Shown: one piece after another, positions 54,359 to 63,473 of the stretch
How the letters are laid out: every line of letters starts with the position of its first letter
How positions within the stretch are numbered: position 1 is the first letter of the stretch
Assembly (NCBI RefSeq): GCF_025452195.1
Contig: NZ_CP104973.1
Location: 1,426,001-1,490,000, forward strand
DNA length: 64,000 nucleotides
Source of the DNA: Phyllobacterium zundukense
Lineage (GTDB): Bacteria > Pseudomonadota > Alphaproteobacteria > Rhizobiales > Rhizobiaceae
Direction of reading: 5' to 3'
Translations under genes and position numbers: made by a program
Notes under the pieces: generated by a model
Database searches by the model: none
The model's input: the letters and a program-made list of their open reading frames with translations, nothing else
What the model was told of the DNA's origin: nothing

Positions 54359-55012
54359 CTAAGGTGCCAGGGTACGTAAATGGTCAATAAGTTTGGTGGC
54401 CTCTTCAGACGCTCGATCGGGTGCGCCGGCAATGATTGCTTCTATCAATGCCTTGTGAGCGCCTCCTGATTGCTGGAGGCTTCCGGGTCTCTGCAAACGG
54501 AACCAAAAACGCCGGCTATGGGTTTGAAGCGGTGATGCAAGCCGGGCAGCAAAAGGGTTTTCAGCTGCTTGGCCAAGCACAGTATCGAAAATTTTGTCTG
54601 CTATAAGGAATCGACCGACATCGTCAGATGCAAGAGCGGTGCTCATGGCGTCGGCGGCCTCCTTCAATCGCTTGTGGTGGAGAGCTGCACCATAGCGGGC
54701 GGCATCACGGGCGAGGACGCGTTCGACCCCCTCTCGGGTGTCCAATATTTTACCAAAATCCTGCAAATTGAGCGGGGCGATGGCGATGCCGGAACGGGGC
54801 CGGATTTCCATGAGGCCTTCCCAAGCAAGCTTTTGTACTGCCTCACGCACCGGAGTGCGACCCATCCCTGTGATATCCGTCAGCGCCCTTTCGTTGACGA
54901 TCGAGCCGGGCTCCAATTTCAGTGTTACGATCATCTCTTCCAACTGGCGATAGGCGAGTTCCGCCAGGCTCTCGCCCGTTTGTGCAACCGTGTGGATGGT
55001 CGTTTGATACAT
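54359..55012 (-). CDS. GntR family regulator (FadR/FCD subfamily) of hydroxyproline genes
   Basis: 217 residues: a winged helix (LAYRQLEEMIVTLKLEPGSIV, TPVREAVQKLAWEGLMEIRPRSG) and an FCD effector domain (DTREGVERVLARDAARYGA). The frame is open to ATG 55039, but ATG 55012 has a GAGAG site and leaves the operator at 55050-55068 outside the coding region. Divergent from the hydroxyproline catabolic genes it probably represses. Confidence 0.88.
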   Translation of the reverse strand: MYQTTIHTVAQTGESLAELAYRQLEEMIVTLKLEPGSIVNERALTDITGMGRTPVREAVQKLAWEGLMEIRPRSGIAIAPLNLQDFGKILDTREGVERVLARDAARYGAALHHKRLKEAADAMSTALASDDVGRFLIADKIFDTVLGQAAENPFAARLASPLQTHSRRFWFRLQRPGSLQQSGGAHKALIEAIIAGAPDRASEEATKLIDHLRTLAP

Positions 55013-55049
55013 AAGTCGTTCTCTCGGATTGACAGCCATAAAGGTTATA

Positions 55050-55068
55050 GATATATTTGTGATATATC
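55050..55068. promoter_or_regulatory. Perfect palindrome, candidate GntR operator
   Basis: GATATAT-TTGTG-ATATATC: 7-bp perfect arms around a 5-bp centre, between the divergent regulator and catabolic operon and 18 bp before the first catabolic start codon. A-T rich arms of this type suit FadR-subfamily dimers. Confidence 0.65.
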
Positions 55069-55085
55069 AAGAAGGAGCAAGCGTC

Positions 55086-55979
55086 ATGTGGTCAGGTGTA
55101 TTTCCGGCAGTTACCAGCAAATTCACGGAGAATGATAGTCTCGATCATGGTGAAATGGAACGCTGCTTTGCACTACTGATGGATGCAGGCTGCGACGGAT
55201 TGATTGTGGCAGGGTCTCTCGGCGAAGGGCCGATGCTGAGCCATGATGAGAAACTTGAGGTTTTGAAGACTGCGCAGAGCGTTGCCAAGGGCAAGCCCGT
55301 GCTCCTGACCATCAATGAAGCGGCAACGCGTGATGGTGCCGCGCTGGCAAAACGTGCTGCCAAAGCTGGTGCAGACGGCCTGATGCTCGTTCCAAGCCCG
55401 ATCTACCACACAGACCCCGAAGAAACAGTGACGACGCTGAAAGCCGTGGCGGCGGCGGGCGGCTTGCCTGTGATGATCTATTCCAATCGCATCGCTTACC
55501 GCGTCGACGTAACGAGTGAAATCCTGACGGAACTTGCGTCGGATCAGCATTTCGTCGCGATCAAGGAATCCTCTGATGACGTTCGCCGCACGACAGATAT
55601 CATCAACATGTTCGGTACCCGGTATGACCTCTTTACCGGTGTAGACAATCTCGCGTTTGAAGCGCTGACCGCAGGCGCGATCGGTTGGGTTGCTGGCCTG
55701 GTCACCGCTTTTCCGAAGGAAACTGTTGCTATATACAAACTGGTCATGGCTGAACGCTATGCGGAAGCGCTGGAAATTTATCGCTGGTTCCGCCCGCTTC
55801 TCGACCTCGATGTTTCCACATACCTCGTCCAGAACATTAAATTGGCGGAAGTGCATGAAATCGGCACCAATGATCGAGTCCGCCTGCCGCGTCAGCCGCT
55901 TCGCGGCGAACGCCGCGCTGCTGTCGAGAAGACCGTCATGGACGCGATCGCATCCCGCCCGAAACTCCCTGCGCTCTGA
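55086..55979 (+). CDS. DHDPS-family deaminase, probably 1-pyrroline-4-hydroxy-2-carboxylate deaminase
   Basis: 297 residues of the class I aldolase-like DapA/NAL family: GCDGLIVAGSLGEGPMLS, PVMIYSNRIAYRVD with the active-site Tyr, and Schiff-base Lys160 in FVAIKESSDD. The epimerase and D-amino-acid-type dehydrogenase downstream indicate hydroxyproline breakdown, in which this enzyme gives 2-oxoglutarate semialdehyde. Dihydrodipicolinate synthase itself is unlikely in this context. The start at 55086 follows AAGGAG. Confidence 0.82.
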   Translation: MWSGVFPAVTSKFTENDSLDHGEMERCFALLMDAGCDGLIVAGSLGEGPMLSHDEKLEVLKTAQSVAKGKPVLLTINEAATRDGAALAKRAAKAGADGLMLVPSPIYHTDPEETVTTLKAVAAAGGLPVMIYSNRIAYRVDVTSEILTELASDQHFVAIKESSDDVRRTTDIINMFGTRYDLFTGVDNLAFEALTAGAIGWVAGLVTAFPKETVAIYKLVMAERYAEALEIYRWFRPLLDLDVSTYLVQNIKLAEVHEIGTNDRVRLPRQPLRGERRAAVEKTVMDAIASRPKLPAL

Positions 55980-55995
55980 GCCAGTCGGCCGATTG

Positions 55996-57249
55996 ATGGG
56001 CCAACGTTCGGACACAAAGGAAATTGTTATCATAGGTGCCGGCATTGTCGGCATCGTCGTTGCTGCCTATCTCGCCGAAATGGGACACAAGGTGCTTGTC
56101 ATCGACAGGCAGGGTATCTGTGAAGGGACAAGCTCCGGCAACGCCGGGGCATTGGCATTTTCCGATATTCTTCCCATGGCTTCGAAGGGCATTCTTGCCA
56201 AGGTGCCGGGTTGGCTTATCGACCCCCTCGGACCATTCTCAATTCGCCCATCATATCTGCCGAAGCTCGCACCGTGGCTCTACCGGTTCTGGCGCGCCAG
56301 CCGTGCTAATGCACTGGAGCGGACCGTTCAGGCGCAGGGCGCACTCATGCGGCTTGCCAAGCCGGAAATGCTCGGTCTGATGGAGCGGGCGGGTATTAGC
56401 GGCATGGTACGTGAGGATGGCTCACTTGAACTCTATGAAAGCGAAGAAGAACTGAACGCAGCCTTGCCGGGCTGGAATGCCCGAAAGAGAGCCGGCATTG
56501 CCTTTGAGCATCTGCGCGGCGGGGAGCTTGCCACAAGCCAACCTGGTCTCGCATCGCGCTTTGTCGCGGGCACCTTTGTGCCTGGATGGAAGACGGTTAG
56601 TGATCCCCAACATGTGGGTAAGGGTTTGTGGGCTTACGCAGCTCGTTTTGGCGCTGAATTTCTGCAAGCCGAGGTCAGGGCTGTTACGGCAAGCGAAAAA
56701 GGTGCGACGATCCAGCTGGCAGACGGCATAAGTATTGAAGCTGCAAAAGTGATTGTTGCCGCCGGCGCATGGTCGCACCAGCTGGCAAAGGGTTTGGGTG
56801 ATGCAATTCCTCTGGAGACCGAGCGCGGCTACAATACAACTTTGCCCGTGGGGGCGTTCGATCTCAAGCGCCAGCTAATTTTTTCGGGCCACGGCTTTGT
56901 GGTAACGCCACTCCAAACCGGTATCCGCATCGGCGGCGCAGTCGAATTTGGTGGACTGGATCTGCCACCTAACTATAAACGATCCGACGCGATGTTGACG
57001 AAGGCGAAAATATTTATGCCCGACCTCGATACTTCGGGCGGCAGGCGGTGGATGGGATATCGGCCGTCCGCGCCGGATTCATTACCGGTTATCGGCTATG
57101 CAAGAACCAGCAAGAATGTTCTCTATGCTTTTGGCCATGGTCATCTTGGACTGACACAGTCGGCAGCGACAGGACGCTTGATCATGGATCTTATTGTTGG
57201 AGCGAAGCCTTCAATTCCGATCGGACCATTCAGCCCGCAACGTTTCTAA
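55996..57249 (+). CDS. FAD-dependent D-amino-acid dehydrogenase, probably D-hydroxyproline dehydrogenase
   Basis: 418 residues: an FAD Rossmann motif (IVIIGAGIVGIVVAAYLAEMG) and the DadA/DAO body ending in the FAD-contacting RRWMGYRPSAPDSLPVIGYA and GHGHLGLTQSAATGRL. DadA-type enzymes beside a hydroxyproline epimerase oxidise cis-4-hydroxy-D-proline to the pyrroline used by the deaminase. A longer in-frame reading from 55690 overlaps the deaminase and is rejected. Confidence 0.85.
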   Translation: MGQRSDTKEIVIIGAGIVGIVVAAYLAEMGHKVLVIDRQGICEGTSSGNAGALAFSDILPMASKGILAKVPGWLIDPLGPFSIRPSYLPKLAPWLYRFWRASRANALERTVQAQGALMRLAKPEMLGLMERAGISGMVREDGSLELYESEEELNAALPGWNARKRAGIAFEHLRGGELATSQPGLASRFVAGTFVPGWKTVSDPQHVGKGLWAYAARFGAEFLQAEVRAVTASEKGATIQLADGISIEAAKVIVAAGAWSHQLAKGLGDAIPLETERGYNTTLPVGAFDLKRQLIFSGHGFVVTPLQTGIRIGGAVEFGGLDLPPNYKRSDAMLTKAKIFMPDLDTSGGRRWMGYRPSAPDSLPVIGYARTSKNVLYAFGHGHLGLTQSAATGRLIMDLIVGAKPSIPIGPFSPQRF

Positions 57250-57257
57250 GGAGTATC

Positions 57258-58259
57258 ATGGCGCGCCATTCCTTTTTCTGTGTCGATGGTCATACTTGCG
57301 GCAATCCAGTGCGTTTGGTGGCCGGTGGCGGCCCCAATCTTTCCGGTTCGACGATGATGGAAAAGCGGGCACATTTCCTGGCGGAATTCGACTGGATCCG
57401 TACAGGACTGATGTTCGAGCCGCGGGGGCATGACATGATGTCCGGCTCAATCCTTTATCCACCCACCCGTGACGATTGCGATGTGGCGGTGCTTTTCATC
57501 GAAACGTCTGGCTGCCTGCCCATGTGCGGCCATGGTACGATCGGTACCGTGACGATGGCGATCGAACACGGCCTGATAACACCGAAGACACCAGGTATCC
57601 TCAAGCTCGATACACCCGCCGGGCTTGTGGTCGCGGAGTACGAACTAGACGGCCAGTACGTCTCCAGTGTGCGGATTACGAATGTTCCCGCATTTCTCTA
57701 TGCCGAGAAGCTGGAAGTCGAATGTCCGGATCTAGGAACGTTGTTCGTCGATATTGCCTATGGCGGGAACTTCTATGCGATCGTCGATCCCCAGGAGAAT
57801 TTCACGGATATTGCCGACTATCGAGCGCTCGATCTTATGGGCTGGAGTCCGACACTCCGAGAGCGCCTCAACGAGCGCTATTCGTTTCAGCATCCGGAAA
57901 AGCACGATATCAATACCCTCAGCCATATCCTTTGGACCGGCGCAGCGACGCAACCAGAAGCACACGCACGCAACGCGGTTTTCTATGGGGATAAGGCTAT
58001 CGATCGTTCGCCATGTGGAACCGGGACGTCCGCCCGTATGGCGCAATTAGCGGCCAAGGGGAAGCTGAAACCAGGCGATGATTTCGTGCACGAATCAATA
58101 ATCGGCTCGCTGTTTCATGGCAGGGTCGAAGAGGCCATCAGCGTGGCAGGAAAGCCGGCAATCATTCCGTCGATTGCAGGGTGGGCGCGCATGACCGGAT
58201 ATAACACCATCTTCATAGACGACCGCGATCCCTTTGCTCACGGCTTTGTGGTCAAATAG
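57258..58259 (+). CDS. 4-hydroxyproline 2-epimerase (proline racemase superfamily)
   Basis: 333 residues with both catalytic cysteines: Cys90 in SGCLPMCGHGTIG and Cys253 in DRSPCGTGTSARMA, which distinguishes epimerases/racemases from the Thr-containing dehydratases. The N-terminal HTCGNPVRLV is typical of hydroxyproline epimerases. It converts trans-4-hydroxy-L-proline to cis-4-hydroxy-D-proline. Brucella PrpA, described as a proline racemase and B-cell mitogen, belongs to this superfamily. RBS AAGGAG. Confidence 0.92.
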   Translation: MARHSFFCVDGHTCGNPVRLVAGGGPNLSGSTMMEKRAHFLAEFDWIRTGLMFEPRGHDMMSGSILYPPTRDDCDVAVLFIETSGCLPMCGHGTIGTVTMAIEHGLITPKTPGILKLDTPAGLVVAEYELDGQYVSSVRITNVPAFLYAEKLEVECPDLGTLFVDIAYGGNFYAIVDPQENFTDIADYRALDLMGWSPTLRERLNERYSFQHPEKHDINTLSHILWTGAATQPEAHARNAVFYGDKAIDRSPCGTGTSARMAQLAAKGKLKPGDDFVHESIIGSLFHGRVEEAISVAGKPAIIPSIAGWARMTGYNTIFIDDRDPFAHGFVVK

Positions 58260-58468
58260 GCCCTTTTGGATCACTGGAGAATTAAGGCACGACTAGTCAA
58301 TTCGTCTAACAGGGGCATAAAGGCCGGAATTTCTGTTGCATTGGATGTTAAATTTGGTGAAAATTTCCAGCGAATATATGTCAGCAAATGTAACGTTGTT
58401 GTGTCAGCCAAAAAAGCAGTTGCTTTCTCTAACGCAGACGCTAGGTGTAAAGACATTGGGGTAATGGG

Positions 58469-58494
58469 AACCGGATAAAAAAACCGGATAAAAA
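58469..58494. repeat. Perfect 13-bp tandem duplication, AACCGGATAAAAA
   Basis: Two head-to-tail copies (58469-58481, 58482-58494) in the leader just before livH. The 58260-58525 stretch otherwise holds no gene I can support and presumably carries the liv promoter. Confidence 0.7.
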
Positions 58495-58525
58495 ACTTCC
58501 CAATAAAATGAGGGGTATCGTTGCG

Positions 58526-59434
58526 ATGGAGTACTTCATCCAGCAATCGATCAATGGATTGACGCTTGGTTCGATCTATGGACTGATCGCCATCGGCTAT
58601 ACGATGGTTTACGGAATTATCGGTATGATCAACTTCGCCCATGGCGACGTTTTCATGCTCGGCGCCTTTATGGCGATGATTGTTTTCCTTGCCTTGACTA
58701 CTTTCATTGGTGGTGTGCCGGTCGTACTGGCACTGCTCCTGATGATGATCGTGGCCATGCTGCTGACGGGGTTGTGGAGCTGGACGATCGAGCGCCTGGC
58801 CTACCGTCCCTTGCGCGGCTCGTTCCGTCTCGCACCGTTGATTACAGCGATCGGCATGTCGATCGCGTTGTCGAATTTCGTGCAGGTCACACAGGGTCCA
58901 CGCAACAAGCCGATCCCGCCGCTCGTCAATGGTGGCATTACCATTTACGGCACGAACATCACCATCGCCTACAAACAGATGGTCATTATCATCGTGACAG
59001 TGATCCTGCTTGCCGCGTTCTGGTATCTTGTCAACAAAACTACGCTCGGAAGGGCGCAGCGCTCCTGTGAACAAGACCGCAAGATGGCGGCTCTGCTCGG
59101 GATCGACGTGGACAAGACCATTTCCATGACGTTCGTTATGGGTGCCATGCTCGCGGCAGTCGCCGGCACGCTTTATCTCATGTTCTACGGCGTCATTTCC
59201 TTCACCGATGGTTTTACCCCAGGCGTCAAAGCTTTCACTGCCGCGGTGCTGGGTGGTATCGGCTCTCTCCCTGGCGCGGTGGTCGGCGGTCTGCTGATCG
59301 GTCTGATCGAGGCTCTTTGGTCCGCCTATTTCTCCATCGACTACAAGGACGTTGCCGCATTCTCGATCTTGGCAATCGTTCTGATCTTCCTGCCTTCCGG
59401 TATTCTTGGTCGGCCCGAAGTCGAAAAGGTTTAA
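58526..59434 (+). CDS. livH: Branched-chain amino acid ABC transporter permease LivH
   Basis: 302 residues, about eight membrane helices, with the LivH motifs [37 protein letters not shown] and [20 protein letters not shown]. The start at 58526 has AGGGG 10 nt upstream; ATG 58508 is in frame but has no site. First gene of livHMGF. Confidence 0.95.
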   Translation: MEYFIQQSINGLTLGSIYGLIAIGYTMVYGIIGMINFAHGDVFMLGAFMAMIVFLALTTFIGGVPVVLALLLMMIVAMLLTGLWSWTIERLAYRPLRGSFRLAPLITAIGMSIALSNFVQVTQGPRNKPIPPLVNGGITIYGTNITIAYKQMVIIIVTVILLAAFWYLVNKTTLGRAQRSCEQDRKMAALLGIDVDKTISMTFVMGAMLAAVAGTLYLMFYGVISFTDGFTPGVKAFTAAVLGGIGSLPGAVVGGLLIGLIEALWSAYFSIDYKDVAAFSILAIVLIFLPSGILGRPEVEKV

Positions 59435-59438
59435 GCGT

Positions 59439-60833
59439 ATGGCTGTCCAAAAAATAGAACCGGATTCCGTCTTCGCAAAAGCTGTGAAGGAAGGGCTCCT
59501 CGCCAGTGCCCTCGCTTTCGGATTGTTCTTTCTGATCGTCGGTTTCCGCACCGATCAGAATATCCGGAATGAGCTTGTTCTCAACCAGCGTTGGGGACTG
59601 CTGGCAATCTTCGTGCTTGTCGCAGGTATAGGGCGGTTCTTGCTGACCGCTTACATAACACCCTGGAATGAAGCACGCAGCAAGAACAAGCGTGCTGCAG
59701 TCGAGAAAGAACAATCGACCTTTCGTAAGAGTTTTCCGAAGATCGGTTTGGGTCTCCTTCTCGTTTATCCGTTCCTCGTGATTTTGATCCTCTGGGCCTA
59801 TAACGGTTCGATAATGGGCGGGCTGCAAGGTTCGCTGAAATATGTCGATAATTTCGGCATTCAGATTCTGATCTATGTGATGCTCGCCTGGGGTCTGAAT
59901 ATTGTGGTCGGTCTCGCCGGATTGCTCGATCTCGGTTATGTCGCCTTCTACGCTGTTGGTGCCTATTCCTACGCATTGCTCTCAACCCATTTCGGCTTAT
60001 CGTTCTGGCTGTTGCTGCCCATGGCGGGCATTTTCGCCGCCCTCTGGGGCATTATGCTAGGCTTCCCGGTTTTGCGCCTACGTGGCGACTATCTGGCGAT
60101 TGTTACCCTCGCTTTCGGTGAAATCATTCGTTTGGTGTTGATCAACTGGACCGTCGTTACCAAGGGCACGTTCGGTATTTCGGGTATCGCCAAAGCAACC
60201 TTGTTTGGCATTCCTTTCACCCCTGGACCAACCGGTTTCGCAGCGCTGCTTGGTCTTCCCAATTCCGGCGTCTACTACAAGATTTTTCTCTACTATCTTA
60301 TTCTGCTCCTTGCGCTCCTGACTGCGTGGGTCACGATTCGTCTGCGCCGTATGCCGATCGGTCGCGCGTGGGAGGCTTTGCGTGAGGATGAGATCGCCTG
60401 CCGCTCGCTCGGCATCAATACGACGACGACCAAACTGACAGCGTTCGCCACCGGCGCAATGTTTGGCGGATTTGCTGGTTCCTTCTTCGCGGCACGGCAG
60501 GGATTTGTCAGCCCGGAATCCTTCGTGTTCCTCGAGTCCGCTATCATTCTTGCAATCGTGGTTCTAGGGGGTATGGGATCACTGGTCGGCATCGCTATCG
60601 CTGCGGCAGTGATGATCGGCGGCACTGAACTCTTGCGCGAGTTGGAATTCCTAAAGCGCATCTTTGGACCGGATTTCACTCCCGAACTGTATCGTATGCT
60701 CTTGTTCGGTCTTGCGATGATCGTGGTCATGGTCTGGAAGCCGCGCGGTTTTGTCGGCAATCGAGAACCGAGTGCCTTCCTGCATAAACGCAAGATGGTG
60801 TCCAGCGAGTTTACCAAAGAAGGCCACGGCTGA
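59439..60833 (+). CDS. livM: Branched-chain amino acid ABC transporter permease LivM
   Basis: 464 residues. The N-terminal about 130 residues hold extra helices before the LivM core ([65 protein letters not shown]). LivM of about 300-460 residues is usual in Rhizobiales. The stop overlaps the livG start (TGATG). Confidence 0.94.
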   Translation: MAVQKIEPDSVFAKAVKEGLLASALAFGLFFLIVGFRTDQNIRNELVLNQRWGLLAIFVLVAGIGRFLLTAYITPWNEARSKNKRAAVEKEQSTFRKSFPKIGLGLLLVYPFLVILILWAYNGSIMGGLQGSLKYVDNFGIQILIYVMLAWGLNIVVGLAGLLDLGYVAFYAVGAYSYALLSTHFGLSFWLLLPMAGIFAALWGIMLGFPVLRLRGDYLAIVTLAFGEIIRLVLINWTVVTKGTFGISGIAKATLFGIPFTPGPTGFAALLGLPNSGVYYKIFLYYLILLLALLTAWVTIRLRRMPIGRAWEALREDEIACRSLGINTTTTKLTAFATGAMFGGFAGSFFAARQGFVSPESFVFLESAIILAIVVLGGMGSLVGIAIAAAVMIGGTELLRELEFLKRIFGPDFTPELYRMLLFGLAMIVVMVWKPRGFVGNREPSAFLHKRKMVSSEFTKEGHG

Positions 60834-62230
60834 TGGTTTCGGAAGTGCAAAACAATCCCACTGCAATCTTGCGCGTTGAACGGCTCTCGATGAAATTTGG
60901 TGGCCTCATCGCGATCAACGACCTGAACTTCGAAGCCAGGCGCGGCGCGATTACTGCCCTTATCGGCCCCAACGGTGCAGGCAAGACCACGGTCTTCAAT
61001 TGCATAACCGGCTTTTACAAGCCGACCGAAGGTATGCTGACGATGACCCGTCAGAATGGTGAGGAGTATCTTTTGGAACGGATGGCCGATTTCGTCATCA
61101 CCAAGAAGGCCAAGGTCGCGCGTACGTTCCAGAATATTCGACTGTTCTCGGGGTTGACCGTTCTGGAAAACCTGCTCGTCGCTCAGCACAACCCACTGAT
61201 GTTGTCGTCTGGTTTTACCATTCTCGGCTTGCTGGGCTTTCCTACTTACAAGAAGGCGGCTTCGGATGCGATCGAGAAGGCCCGTTTCTGGCTGGAGAAG
61301 ATCAATCTGGTGGAGCGCGCCGACGATCCAGCTGGTGATCTGCCCTATGGCGCGCAGCGGCGCCTTGAGATCGCTCGTGCAATGTGTACGGATCCTGAAT
61401 TGCTCTGCCTTGATGAACCTGCTGCAGGACTCAATGCTCGGGAGTCCGCTGAACTCAACAAGCTCCTGCTCGATATTCGCGATGAGACCGGGACTTCGAT
61501 CCTCCTCATCGAACATGACATGTCCGTAGTGATGGAAATCTCCGATCACGTTGTTGTTCTCGAATACGGCACGAAGATCTCGGATGGCACACCTGAGACC
61601 GTGAAAAACGATCCAAAGGTCATCGCTGCTTATCTTGGCGTCGAGGACGAAGAAGTGGTCGAACTGATCGAACAGGTGGAAGCTGCTGGTCTTGATGATA
61701 TTACCGCGGCGGTAGACCTGCTTTCGACCGAGGCGCTACACGAGATTGAGGAAGCTCATCCGGAGATGGCTCCGGCCGCACTTATTCCTTCCGCTCCTGC
61801 CAAGGTCAGGCGGGCCAGAGCTACGGCTGCAAATAAGCCCGTTGTAAAGTCCGCCACAGACAAAAGTGCCGCCAAGCCGGCAGCAGCGAGTACCGTGAAA
61901 TCGAAGCCGGCCAACCCGGCCGCAAAGTCGCCGGTGGCGATCAAACCCGGTGCAACGGCGAACGCACTTGCAGAGCCGCGTGGCGGCAAGGCAGACAAAC
62001 TTATCGTTATCAAGGGCATCGGACCGGTCAACGAGCGCAAACTCAACGAACACGGAATATTCCACTTCGACCAGATCGCTGCCTGGAAGAAAGCCGACAT
62101 CATTGCCGCTGAGGCCTATCTTGCTTTTGATGGGCGGATCGCGCGTGAAGACTGGATTGGACAAGCCAAGAAACTGGCAAAGCAGAGCCAGGTAACCCCG
62201 GCGCCCAAAAAGACCGGAGGGGCTAAATAA
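60833..62230 (+). CDS. livG: Branched-chain amino acid ABC ATPase LivG with C-terminal HhH-like extension
   Basis: 465 residues. Residues 1-265 are a complete LivG: Walker A GPNGAGKTTVFN, ARTFQNIRLFSGLTVLENLL, signature LPYGAQRRLEIARAM, Walker B LLCLDEPAAGLN and EHDMSVVMEISDHVVVLEYG. A further 200 residues follow: an acidic helix, an Ala/Lys/Pro-rich linker (about 315-380), and a 65-residue domain (LIVIKGIGPVNERKLNEHGI, FHFDQIAAWKK, then WIGQAKKLAKQ) like the helix-hairpin-helix module at the end of some rhizobial L21 and NuoE proteins. Standard LivG has no such tail. Overlaps livM and livF by 1 nt each. Confidence 0.93.
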   Translation: MVSEVQNNPTAILRVERLSMKFGGLIAINDLNFEARRGAITALIGPNGAGKTTVFNCITGFYKPTEGMLTMTRQNGEEYLLERMADFVITKKAKVARTFQNIRLFSGLTVLENLLVAQHNPLMLSSGFTILGLLGFPTYKKAASDAIEKARFWLEKINLVERADDPAGDLPYGAQRRLEIARAMCTDPELLCLDEPAAGLNARESAELNKLLLDIRDETGTSILLIEHDMSVVMEISDHVVVLEYGTKISDGTPETVKNDPKVIAAYLGVEDEEVVELIEQVEAAGLDDITAAVDLLSTEALHEIEEAHPEMAPAALIPSAPAKVRRARATAANKPVVKSATDKSAAKPAAASTVKSKPANPAAKSPVAIKPGATANALAEPRGGKADKLIVIKGIGPVNERKLNEHGIFHFDQIAAWKKADIIAAEAYLAFDGRIAREDWIGQAKKLAKQSQVTPAPKKTGGAK

Positions 62231-62961
62231 TGTCAGAAAAGCAAGCCCTTCTCAGCGTTGAAGGCGTTGAAACCTATTACGGCAATATTCGTGCCTTGAG
62301 TGGTGTGACAGTCCATGCGGATCCGGGTGAGATTGTCGCTTTGATCGGTGCCAATGGCGCCGGAAAATCCACCCTGATGATGACGATCTTTGGGATGCCT
62401 CGCGCGCGTACCGGACGTGTCGTGTTTGACGGCAAGGACATCACGCAATTGCCGACGCATGAGATCGCGCGGCTGCGGATTGCACAATCACCTGAAGGCC
62501 GCCGCATTTTTCCCCGCATGACCGTGCAGGAAAATCTGCAAATGGGTGCGAGCCTCGACAAGCTTGAGTTCTTCGATGAAGATTCGCGCATGGTGTTCGA
62601 TCTTTTCCCGCGATTGAAGGAACGCATCAATCAGCGCGGCGGCACCCTTTCTGGGGGCGAGCAGCAAATGTTGGCAATCGGGCGGGCGCTTATGGCACGT
62701 CCGCGTCTGCTACTGCTGGACGAGCCTTCATTGGGTCTCGCGCCACTGATCATCAAGCACATTTTCGAAGCAATCAAAGAGTTGAACAAGACCACCGGAT
62801 TGACGGTCTTCCTTGTTGAGCAGAACGCGTTCGGCGCTCTGAAGCTTGCCGATCGCGGCTATGTAATGGTGAACGGAATTGTGACGATGAGCGGATCGAG
62901 CGCGGAACTTCTTGCGAATCCGGAAGTGCGCGCTGCCTATCTTGAAGGCGGTCGGCACTAA
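62230..62961 (+). CDS. livF: Branched-chain amino acid ABC ATPase LivF
   Basis: 243 residues: VETYYGNIRALSGVTVHADPG, Walker A GANGAGKSTLMMTIFG, signature LSGGEQQMLAIGRAL, Walker B LLLLDEPSLGLAP, H-loop VEQNAFGAL. It couples to LivG to drive the transporter. TAATG overlap with livG. Confidence 0.96.
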   Translation: MSEKQALLSVEGVETYYGNIRALSGVTVHADPGEIVALIGANGAGKSTLMMTIFGMPRARTGRVVFDGKDITQLPTHEIARLRIAQSPEGRRIFPRMTVQENLQMGASLDKLEFFDEDSRMVFDLFPRLKERINQRGGTLSGGEQQMLAIGRALMARPRLLLLDEPSLGLAPLIIKHIFEAIKELNKTTGLTVFLVEQNAFGALKLADRGYVMVNGIVTMSGSSAELLANPEVRAAYLEGGRH

Positions 62962-62991
62962 CTGGAGAAAGGCCTCAAGGGGAATATTGCC

Positions 62992-63345
62992 ATGCAGGGC
63001 ATCTTATACGAAGAACCTTCAATCTGGCTGTTCATACTGGTTACCTGCCTCATGGGCGGCTGGGCCGCGTGGATGGCAGGACGAGCGTGCGCCAAAACAT
63101 GGCGCCCCTTGGTGTTCGTCATATTCTATATGCTGCTGTTAGGCATCGCCGTCCGGTTCATCCACTTTGCTCTTTTTGGTGGAACGATGTTCACGCTTCA
63201 CTACTACATCGTGGATACGATTGTGCTGACCATCATCGGAATTCTCGGCTATCGCTATACCCGCACCAACCAGATGGTGCGGCAGTATCATTGGCTCTAT
63301 GAAAAAAGTTCTCCATTCGCCTGGAAAGAAAGAATGAGAGCTTAA
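62992..63345 (+). CDS. Small membrane protein of the liv operon (DUF6867-like)
   Basis: 117 residues with three hydrophobic helices (about 10-30, 38-62, 66-85) and a basic C-terminus (YRYTRTNQMVRQYHWLYEK). It lies between livF and the binding-protein gene, RBS AAGGGGAA. I recall similar proteins (DUF6867) at this place in other Rhizobiales. The function is unknown; a link to the transporter is inference from position. Confidence 0.7.
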   Translation: MQGILYEEPSIWLFILVTCLMGGWAAWMAGRACAKTWRPLVFVIFYMLLLGIAVRFIHFALFGGTMFTLHYYIVDTIVLTIIGILGYRYTRTNQMVRQYHWLYEKSSPFAWKERMRA

Positions 63346-63473
63346 CCTATCTCGCTGATGCGAAATGAATCAGCGTGACAACCGCCGGGAAATCGGCAAA
63401 TGTAATCTTCAAGCGACGAAAAACAAGCCGTCGCGAGGGGTTTGGTAAGTACCTAGAAAATGGGAGTTTTCAA

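Noticed and set aside
55690..55995. Extension of the FAD dehydrogenase frame upstream of 55996
   Set aside because: It overlaps the deaminase coding region, which is well supported. The FAD-binding motif begins only after 55996.
58271..59551. 426-codon frame antisense to livH
   Set aside because: The sense strand encodes a clear LivH. The antisense product is His/Asp/Arg-rich noise.
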